This document shows, in pieces, positions 9,801-14,923 of a stretch of DNA of 17,098 nt (positions within the stretch are counted from its first letter, which is position 1; the number at the start of each line of letters is the position of its first letter). This DNA comes from Bifidobacterium sp. UBA6881 (GTDB lineage: Bacteria > Actinomycetota > Actinomycetes > Actinomycetales > Bifidobacteriaceae). Both the position numbers and the translations under genes were made by a program. Below the pieces are notes generated by a model. It did not search any database. It had not been told where the DNA came from and saw only the letters and a program-made list of their open reading frames with translations. The stretch spans positions 220 through 17,317 of the forward strand of contig DKCF01000108.1 of assembly GCA_002451435.1 (NCBI GenBank), in the 5' to 3' direction.

Positions 9801-10090
9801 TCACGGCGCAGGACGGCACCGTCAAGGTCTACAAAGTCACGTTGACCAAGGCGAAGGGCGAATCCGGCGGATCCGAGAATCCGGGCGGTTCCGGCTCCTC
9901 GGGCACTGGTTCCAATGACGGCGGCTCCGCCCAACAGCGGCCGGATAAGGGCGCATCCGATGGCGCGTCGGACGGTGCGTCCGATAACGCCATCGCCAAC
10001 ACTGGTTCCTCCGTGGCCGCGCTGGCGTTGTGCGCGACGCTGCTGACGGTCGCGGGCGTCGCCGTCATGGTACGTCGGCGTCGTTCCTGA
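6827..10090 (+). CDS. Cell-wall-anchored LamG / Ig-like / GH43 glycosidase
   Basis: 1087 residues. A signal peptide with a basic start ends near AIA at residue 36. A LamG domain (about 48-250) is clearly related to the LamG of the preceding gene, sharing the YIGKSFY motif. Then a Big_2 domain (255-335), an atypical Ig-like aBig_2 domain (340-445), GH43 (about 450-820), an Ig-like domain (about 830-917) and a cadherin-like beta-sandwich stretch (about 925-1008). A Gly/Ser linker leads to IANTG (1056-1060), a hydrophobic segment and an RRRRS tail. Catalytic candidates are Asp504 (LRDA), Asp646 (RIDST) and Glu714 (FEGPE). The residue after the base Asp is Ala, whereas the other GH43 domains here of this type have Pro. 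The likely role is surface removal of arabinofuranosyl or related side chains from plant glycans, with LamG as a probable carbohydrate-binding part. Hairpins on both sides indicate its own transcript. Confidence 0.92.
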   Translation: MTLKNGKHRMRRVAASIAAVATLTSGMALGASTAIADTENAAEGAANLTLLAGWDFTGDYKSENGTIADSTGKYDMTLHNGAYVEKFGDRSQSEALQLKGDSKQYAEIDSGLFKAAGNTFTVEFAAKSRHSDDGKHFSFTVGKDRNKYLMYYGSTDSVKTVISDDTWKNEQGGKVAVSDNNNKWHNYKLVVDGTKLAVFRDNALIIYKADTGITMSDLESTVTYIGKSFYDEDNYWNGALDDLKVYKGAEPINVATGVTVAGADKVGEGESTQLTATVAPEDAVDKNLTWSSSDTSVATVDAEGKVTGVKGGTVTITATNPITGVKGEKRITVAELSDQDKAKADVDAAVAKIATTTTENLPLDTEGEHGTSIVWTSSDAKLITPTNTKYSNPNADIDVAADPYKDGGVVNRPAYGDGDAKATLTATASVNGESASKQVEITVKEKTRTAPDEGYAAANFKSDNGNDERIWMSSTEGQNFFSFKVRNNGNAVLANDADTGGLRDAYILRSHDGDKYYMIATDLKVYAAGAGWGNVQTHGSTKVEVYESKDLMNWTRTNGDGNGGIVINDEYAGMTWAPEAYWDDDLNAYVVFFSSRMYNDKEHTDPVKNSTTGNSSYAQVRYAITRDFVNFTAPQKWQDTGYARIDSTVMKIGEYYYRLTKNEESGAAGDYITTGKSIFLERSKHLTAPTTKADPNQDPETGWQLLEQNLLPFEGPEVVKLNKDDPLNTKDDDGYILLSDNFNYRAFMTTGKALSETNWNNTMLSRYPDFNNEKKAVKAESGAQGFIASGSNGGLPSIVRHGAFVNVPQTVLDVMKTWTSDNPTTIQAVDSTTTVAYDADSRVLTATVKASDKGTVAGSVTFTVGDWTSDPVKLNADGTAQITVPNTVSGSAAKAAYDGYTDGLVKASSGSIDVAIAAVTEPEPPLSSDATLASLAVGGKTVDLVAAAKGTATMEVADPSKVAADDVDYALTDKENARAEVKVAGNVVTVTVTAQDGTVKVYKVTLTKAKGESGGSENPGGSGSSGTGSNDGGSAQQRPDKGASDGASDGASDNAIANTGSSVAALALCATLLTVAGVAVMVRRRRS

Positions 10091-10173
10091 AAGGCTCATG
10101 TCCCTCCTCGCATCTTCCGCGAGCGATGTGACCGCGTTCCTGTGACGGTGCTTTGACACTTCATCACAGCGCG

Positions 10174-10216
10174 GGAACGGGCGCGGCGTGCCATGGTCGT
10201 GCGTCGCGCCCGTTCC
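10174..10216 (+). terminator. Long GC-rich hairpin after the LamG-GH43 gene
   Basis: Stem of about 15-18 bp (10174-10191 with 10199-10216, a few G-U pairs) with a 7-nt loop. There is no U tract. It lies 83 bases after the + strand stop codon and probably stops or stabilises that transcript. Confidence 0.6.
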
Positions 10217-10230
10217 GGCCGCGGGCATGC

Positions 10231-10275
10231 GAAGAAAACAACATGGGCTTCGGACGTTTCGTCCGAAGCCCATGT
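10231..10275 (-). terminator. Rho-independent terminator of the protease gene
   Basis: A perfect 15-bp stem (10241-10255 with 10261-10275) has a GTTTC loop. On the minus strand it is followed by TGTTTTCTTC, a U-rich tail. It begins 38 bases after the protease stop codon. The perfect stem may also work in the plus direction. Confidence 0.85.
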
Positions 10276-10313
10276 GCATGTGATGATCCGCTATGGAATC
10301 AGGTCAGTCGCAG

Positions 10314-13300
10314 TCATTCCTTGATTTTTCCGCGACGGACCTTGAGCAATGCGATGCCGGCGATCGCCAGCGCCACGGTGGCGCCGCCGATGTTGGCGAC
10401 GGCGTTGCCCGTCTTGCCCAGCGGAGACCCCTCGCCGTGGTTGGACGACGAGACGGAAGCCGAACCATTCTGGCCGGAATCCGTGCCGCTCGTCTGGCTG
10501 TTGCCTGCCGCGCCGGCTGAGCCGGCGCCCGGGTTCGGCTTCGGCTTCGGAGACGGGTTCTTCTGGAGGGCGTTGATTGCCGCGTCGAGCTGTTGTTCGG
10601 CGGCGTCGACACCGTCCTGCGTGGCATTGCCGTCGGCGAGCAGCTTCTTGGCGTTGTTCAGTGCGGCGGCGAACATGGCCCAGGAATCCTTGGTGTAGTC
10701 GGATTCCTTCAGCTGCTCGGCCTGCTTGACCAGCGCCTCGAGCTTGCCCTTGTTCACCGTCGCCGGCACGTTGTACGCCAACTCGTCGTATGCCTTCTGC
10801 AAAGCGTTGTAGGCGTTGTCCACATCGCCTTGGGTGGCATTGCCGTCGGCCAGAACGTCCTGCGCTGCCTTCAGCGCGGCGGCGAACGCGGTCCAGGAAT
10901 CCTTGGTGTAGTCGGATTCCTTCAGTGTGCTGAACCGTGCGACCAGAGACTTGAGCTTCGCCTTGTTCGCATCGTATCCGTCCACATCCAGCGTCATGTT
11001 CTGATCGGCACGGTCCGGCTGCTGGCCGTCCGCGTGCAGTGTGAGCACGCGACGATTACCGACAGTGGACGGTGTATTGGTGCTTTCGTGGATGGGGATG
11101 ATGGTTCCATCATTGTCCACGAAAGCGCTGACACCGTTGTTGGAACCGGTTTTGTCGCCGAAGGAGAGATCCGGATCGTAACCGTCGAGCATCGCGGAGG
11201 TGTCGCCGCCGGCGGTGTCCACCGTGGAGTCGTCTCCGGCGCTGTAGGCGGAATCCATCTGCACGGCGTACATCATGTTGGCGGTTTTGTCGGTGCTCTT
11301 GTAACCAAGGGCGCTCAGCTTGGTGGACAGCACCACCTGGTTCGAATCGCTGATGAAGGCGTCGTCGATCGGTTCTTGATCGACAAGGGCGCTGGCGGTG
11401 AGCCCCTGGCTGGTGTTCTCCACCTTGTAGGTGTCGGCCCAAGCGGTGTCGTACTGCGTGGAATCGGCGTTCGTGCTCACCATGATCGCATAATCCGGAG
11501 TGGCATCGAGGTTGGTGTCGAGAAGAACGGTCGGGGCGACGGTGTTGCCCAAACGGCTCCAGGTCTTATCGGTCACCACGGCGAAATTCACCACACCCTG
11601 GGAAGGATCGTTGAGCTGCGGCGCGGTCGAGGAGTATCCAATGGCCCGGATGTCCGCAGCCGCAAGGCTGCGCTGGGCGGCGCTTGACGCATCGCCATAG
11701 TCCACATCCACCGGATCGGTGGCGCTCAGCACCATCGGATACGCGCGGGAGTTCCATGCGTCGGCCGTGTCGCCTTGTGCGATTCCGTTGCCGGAGACCC
11801 GCAGGCCGCGGGTGCCCTTGCCGGTCCGCACCAACGTGGTCTGGGTGTCGGAGACCGGTTTGGGCGCGCAGGACACCGCGACGCGCAGGCCGAACGAGCC
11901 GTCGCCCGAATCAATGTCCGAGCCATCGGCCGGGGTGAGCTCGACCACGCCGCTGGCGTCGGTGACGTAACTGGTGGTCTTATCGCCGATCTTGTCGGCC
12001 TGGGTGGTGTCGCGCACATGGCGCAGCCTGGATTGGTCCACATTCAGCGTCACGTCGAACGTCGCGGTTCCACGCGGGCCGATGGTCACGGAACTCGTGC
12101 TCGTCGTGTAGGCCACACCCGGCACGTTGGTGCGGGGCTCGTAGGCGACCTTGTAGGTGCGCGTGGTCTTCGACCAATTGCGCACGGTGAAGGTCTTCTT
12201 GGCGGTGTAGCCGCTCTTCGGAACCTGGACGACGCCGAACTGGCCCGTCACCGCGGTCTGGTCGTCGGAGGAGACCTGCACATCGTTCTTGACCGCGGCG
12301 TATGCGTCGATGCGGCCGGTTCCCACACGCAGCGGGCCATACGCGGTCTTGCGGTCGGCGGTGAGCACGTCATGGTCGGCGGTGTTCATGATCTGTTCCT
12401 TGACTTGGGACGCGCTCCAATCGGGATGCGCGGCGCTGACCAAGGCGGCGACGCCGGAAGTGAGCGGCGTCGCCATGGACGTGCCGCTCATGACCTCCGG
12501 TTTGGTCCCGGTGCCGGCGGAAGCGGAGATGATGCCCACGCCGGGCGCGGCGACATCGGGCTTGACGGTGCCGTCATAGGAACCATGGATGCCGCGGGAA
12601 GTGAACGATGCGATGGTGTCTTCGCTTTCCTGGGAATAATCGGAATCGACGCCCATGCGCAGGTCGGATGAGAACGTGACGTTCAGCGTGCCGTCATCGA
12701 TGGCCTGCTGGACCTTGTCGTTCTCCGCGGCGTTCTTCACCAGTTGGAATCCCGGAATATCCGCGTTGCCGGCAATGCCGGCCTCGGGAATGTTCGATTG
12801 GGAAGCGAACATGATGCCCACGGCGCCGGCCTTCTCGGCGTTGTCGAAACGGACCTTGGAACCGCAGTTGACGGCCGAATCGTCCCAATCCACATACGCG
12901 ATCTTGCCTTTGACCGCGGCGGCGTCCTCGGCGGAATACGCCTGGCAGCCATCGAGATTGTCCCGGGATTTCACCCTTGCCACATCGGCGGTGAGATTGA
13001 AATCGTCCAGCTTCGCGTAATTCACGGAATACTGTCCGGCCAGTTTGGCGCCATGCAGCGCATCCGGCGTGTTGACCGTGATCGCGTCCTGCCAAGCCTT
13101 GCCGCTGGCGCTCGCCGCGACGGTGAGCGCGGATGCCGCGGTGCCCGGAGCGCCGGCGATGTCGGTCACGTCACCGTCGTTGCCGGCCGCGATCACCGAC
13201 AGCACGCCATCCTCGTTCAGCGTGTTCACCGCGATGTTCTCCGGATCGTCGGACGAGCCGAAGCTGCCGCCCAGCGACATGGAGACGATATTGATGCGGT

Positions 13301-14468
13301 CGGACGAATCGGCGGCCTCGATGTTGTGCTCCGCCACCCAGTTGAGGGCGTCCATCACCAGACCGGTGGTGCCGCCGTTGTCGCCGAACACCTTCAGCGC
13401 GTAGATGCCGGCCTCGGGAGCCGAGCCGGGGCCCACCTGCCAGCCGGCGATGTCCTTCGCGCTGAGCTTCGAATAGTCGCCGCCCTTGAAAGACGTTCCG
13501 TTGCCGGTGACGCCATAGCCGGCGGCGGTGCCGGCGACATGGGTTCCGTGGTGCCCGCCGGGGCCGTCGATCGGATTGCCGTCAGGCTTGGGGGTGGAAT
13601 CCCCGCCATCCGGGTCGTAGTCCGCGCCGGCGAAATCATAGCCGCCCTTGAACTTGCTCTTGTCCAGAAGCTTGCTCAGCGTGCCGTCGGACAGCGGGTC
13701 CGCGGTCGACGACAGTGCCGTCTGGTAGGCCGCTTCGGTGCCCGCTCCGCCGAAGTCGGCGTGGGTGTAGTCCAATCCGGTATCCACGATGGCGATGTTC
13801 ACGCCTTTGCCGGTGGTTCCCGTCTGGTTCCACGTCTTCAGCGCGTTGACCAGCGAATCGCTGTGAATGTTGGCCGGAGCCTCCCCGGTGCTTGGCTTCG
13901 AAGACTGTGGGAGCTGCGGCTGCTCCTTGGTCGCGTCGGCGGTGGACGCGGTCGTCGCGGTACGCGGATGGATCTTGGTGATGCGGATCACGGAGGCGTT
14001 GCGCTCGGCAAGCGCGCGCAGGGCGTCGGCATCGGCGGTGACCGCGGCGCCCGGCAGAATGTAAGGCGTCGTGTACAGCGTCTGCGCGTTGCCGTCCAAA
14101 GACTTCAGCTGGGAGAGCACGCTCTGCGTGGTGTTCTCCGATTGGCGTGCCGCCGCATGCGCCGCGCTACGTGATTGCACGGCCCTTCCCGCCGCGGACA
14201 TGCCGGAACGCGCCGATTCGGACTCGGTCTTCGCCTCCAATCCGGAAGTGCCTTTGGTCTGGATGAACGCCGTGACCGTTCCGTCGGCGTTGGTCATCTC
14301 GTCGGACAGCTTGCTATGCACATGGGCTTCGCGAAGCGCCGAGGTGTCGCCGGAAACGGATGGACGATTGGCTGGGGCCGCCTGCGCCATTGTCGGTACA
14401 AGCGCTCCCAACATCGTCGCTATACCGGCTATGCCCGCCATCCAGCGGGCGTGTTTTCCATATAGCAT
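10314..14468 (-). CDS. Cell-wall-anchored subtilisin-like (S8) serine protease with FIVAR repeats
   Basis: 1384 residues. A signal peptide ends near AQA at 30. A propeptide-like I9 region follows (about 60-165). The S8 domain (about 220-725) has the triad Asp229 (VDTG), His307 (HGTH) and Ser664 (GTSMATP), with oxyanion Asn430 (AAGN). A PA-like insert (about 480-600) makes it lactocepin/C5a-peptidase-like. An Fn3-like stretch (about 740-860) and an unassigned beta-rich region (about 870-1165) come next. Two FIVAR repeats (about 1171-1236 and 1240-1303), a Pro/Gly/Ser linker, LGKTG (1350-1354), a hydrophobic segment and a basic tail finish it. The start is supported by GAGAGGGA (14473-14480) just upstream. 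All catalytic residues are present, so it should be active on the cell surface. The substrate is unknown: plant glycoprotein cores, host proteins, or neighbouring surface enzymes are all possible. It is the only minus-strand gene and diverges from the GH43 gene at 14924. Confidence 0.93.
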   Translation of the reverse strand: MLYGKHARWMAGIAGIATMLGALVPTMAQAAPANRPSVSGDTSALREAHVHSKLSDEMTNADGTVTAFIQTKGTSGLEAKTESESARSGMSAAGRAVQSRSAAHAAARQSENTTQSVLSQLKSLDGNAQTLYTTPYILPGAAVTADADALRALAERNASVIRITKIHPRTATTASTADATKEQPQLPQSSKPSTGEAPANIHSDSLVNALKTWNQTGTTGKGVNIAIVDTGLDYTHADFGGAGTEAAYQTALSSTADPLSDGTLSKLLDKSKFKGGYDFAGADYDPDGGDSTPKPDGNPIDGPGGHHGTHVAGTAAGYGVTGNGTSFKGGDYSKLSAKDIAGWQVGPGSAPEAGIYALKVFGDNGGTTGLVMDALNWVAEHNIEAADSSDRINIVSMSLGGSFGSSDDPENIAVNTLNEDGVLSVIAAGNDGDVTDIAGAPGTAASALTVAASASGKAWQDAITVNTPDALHGAKLAGQYSVNYAKLDDFNLTADVARVKSRDNLDGCQAYSAEDAAAVKGKIAYVDWDDSAVNCGSKVRFDNAEKAGAVGIMFASQSNIPEAGIAGNADIPGFQLVKNAAENDKVQQAIDDGTLNVTFSSDLRMGVDSDYSQESEDTIASFTSRGIHGSYDGTVKPDVAAPGVGIISASAGTGTKPEVMSGTSMATPLTSGVAALVSAAHPDWSASQVKEQIMNTADHDVLTADRKTAYGPLRVGTGRIDAYAAVKNDVQVSSDDQTAVTGQFGVVQVPKSGYTAKKTFTVRNWSKTTRTYKVAYEPRTNVPGVAYTTSTSSVTIGPRGTATFDVTLNVDQSRLRHVRDTTQADKIGDKTTSYVTDASGVVELTPADGSDIDSGDGSFGLRVAVSCAPKPVSDTQTTLVRTGKGTRGLRVSGNGIAQGDTADAWNSRAYPMVLSATDPVDVDYGDASSAAQRSLAAADIRAIGYSSTAPQLNDPSQGVVNFAVVTDKTWSRLGNTVAPTVLLDTNLDATPDYAIMVSTNADSTQYDTAWADTYKVENTSQGLTASALVDQEPIDDAFISDSNQVVLSTKLSALGYKSTDKTANMMYAVQMDSAYSAGDDSTVDTAGGDTSAMLDGYDPDLSFGDKTGSNNGVSAFVDNDGTIIPIHESTNTPSTVGNRRVLTLHADGQQPDRADQNMTLDVDGYDANKAKLKSLVARFSTLKESDYTKDSWTAFAAALKAAQDVLADGNATQGDVDNAYNALQKAYDELAYNVPATVNKGKLEALVKQAEQLKESDYTKDSWAMFAAALNNAKKLLADGNATQDGVDAAEQQLDAAINALQKNPSPKPKPNPGAGSAGAAGNSQTSGTDSGQNGSASVSSSNHGEGSPLGKTGNAVANIGGATVALAIAGIALLKVRRGKIKE
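10680..10712 (-). repeat. 33-bp direct repeat, copy A (second FIVAR module)
   Basis: The 33 bases are identical to 10893-10925, exactly 213 bp (71 codons) away. They encode the LKESDYTKDSW core of FIVAR repeat 2. The identity points to a recent duplication of the module within the protease gene. Confidence 0.9.
10893..10925 (-). repeat. 33-bp direct repeat, copy B (first FIVAR module)
   Basis: Identical partner of 10680-10712, encoding the same LKESDYTKDSW core in FIVAR repeat 1. Similarity continues at lower identity on one side (ADGNATQ and the AAAL segment). Confidence 0.9.
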
Positions 14469-14523
14469 TGTTTCCCTCTCTTATAATCCCCCACATGGAA
14501 TGAGAAATCACCACCATTCCTTG

Positions 14524-14553
14524 TGCATGAGTGTTTCATGAATATTTCATGAA
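14524..14553 (-). promoter_or_regulatory. Three 11-bp-spaced TTCATGAA-type repeats, PHO-box-like
   Basis: TGCATGAG, TTCATGAA and TTCATGAA recur with 3-nt gaps, one per 11 bp. The last two form the 19-bp string TTCATGAATATTTCATGAA. Read on the minus strand, the units are GTTCATGAAAT, ATTCATGAAAC and ACTCATGCACA. This resembles the 11-nt direct repeats (GTTCACC-type) bound by actinobacterial PhoP and other OmpR-family regulators. The site is 55-85 bases upstream of the protease start. Repeat structure is seen; the regulator is inferred. Confidence 0.5.
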
Positions 14554-14686
14554 CGCTTTCTGATTGCCTAATGTGAGGAATCAGACATTCCGTCCGCGCG
14601 GAATATGCCCTCGAAGCCGGCGACTGCGTTGTCGAAATGCAAAAGATGCCGAATTGTTATTTTTCCGACAATGGCGATTTCACAGG

Positions 14687-14702
14687 TTTTTCGCGCGAAA
14701 AA
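14687..14702. promoter_or_regulatory. Perfect 16-bp palindrome TTTTTCGCGCGAAAAA
   Basis: Eight-base arms meet at a central CG, the usual symmetry of LacI-family operators. It is almost midway between the two divergent start codons (about 220 bp from each). A half-copy GGTTTTTCGC recurs at 14739-14748. Function is inferred. Confidence 0.4.
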
Positions 14703-14704
14703 GC

Positions 14705-14726
14705 TTGTTTTTCCATTGTTTTTCAC
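14705..14726. repeat. 11-bp tandem repeat TTGTTTTTCCA / TTGTTTTTCAC
   Basis: Two adjacent 11-mers share their first nine bases. They lie directly beside the 16-bp palindrome and belong to the cluster of TTTTTC words at 14660-14746. They may be part of a regulator site or an AT-rich upstream promoter element. Confidence 0.4.
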
Positions 14727-14777
14727 AAAGACGCCGTTGGTTTTTCGCAGAAGTCCCCGTTTATCGTGTCGCGGCTC

Positions 14778-14792
14778 GATGCTGTTAGCATC
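14778..14792. promoter_or_regulatory. Inverted repeat GATGCT-GTT-AGCATC
   Basis: Perfect 6-bp arms with a 3-nt centre, 132 bases upstream of the GH43 start at 14924. The right part contains TGTTAGC, a half-site often seen in LacI-type operators of sugar genes in bifidobacteria (recalled, not checked). It is a candidate operator for the downstream gene. Confidence 0.35.
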
Positions 14793-14848
14793 AAGGGTGC
14801 GCGTGGCTCGGTCTGCCCCAGATCCAAGGTGATTGGGCGGACGGAGGC

Positions 14849-14877
14849 GCCGCGTGGAGCGAACCGCGGCACGCGGC
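14849..14877 (+). other. Leader stem-loop before the last GH43 gene
   Basis: GCCGCGTG (14849-14856) pairs perfectly with CACGCGGC (14870-14877) around a 13-nt loop, 33 bases before the ribosome site. It could be part of the mRNA leader. No riboswitch class is recognised. Confidence 0.3.
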
Positions 14878-14910
14878 AACGTTCCGTGATCAATGATGAT
14901 TCAAGGCTCG

Positions 14911-14918
14911 AAGAGGAG
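14911..14918 (+). promoter_or_regulatory. Ribosome binding site for start 14924
   Basis: AAGAGGAG is 5 nt before ATG 14924. A second ATG at 14920 is only 1 nt from it and opens a short unrelated frame, so 14924 is the start. The frame from 14924 is the one that runs to the window end. Confidence 0.75.
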
Positions 14919-14923
14919 CATGC

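Larger units (their letters stand above)
10091..10313. other. Convergent intergenic region
   Basis: The stop codons of the GH43 gene (+) and the protease gene (-) face each other here. It holds two strong hairpins (10174-10216 and 10241-10275) and a weaker CTGTGA/TCACAG inverted repeat (10140-10169). No gene is seen. Confidence 0.6.
14469..14923. other. 455-bp divergent regulatory region between the protease and the last GH43 gene
   Basis: No credible gene is present. From the protease side it holds three 11-bp TTCATGAA-type repeats (14524-14553), a T-rich block (14651-14750) with five TTTTTC words including a 16-bp palindrome and an 11-bp tandem repeat, an inverted repeat at 14778-14792, and a leader hairpin at 14849-14877. 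The central part is much more AT-rich than the flanking genes, as expected of a promoter region serving two genes. Confidence 0.6.

Noticed and set aside
6623..10279. A 1218-codon open frame on the minus strand opposite the LamG-GH43 gene
   Set aside because: It mirrors the codon pattern of the real gene. Its product is rich in Gly, Arg, Val and His with no domain, signal or ribosome site. The plus frame carries GH43 and LamG motifs.
12744..14174. A 476-codon plus-strand open frame inside the protease gene
   Set aside because: The opposite frame carries the full subtilisin triad. This frame has only Arg/Gly/Val-rich sequence without recognisable domains.
14482..14487. A perfect TATAAT on the plus strand upstream of the protease
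   Set aside because: No -35 lies at 16-18 bp, it overlaps the edge of the protease ribosome site, and it is over 430 bp from the gene it would serve. On the minus strand the same bases are too close to the start codon to be a normal -10.
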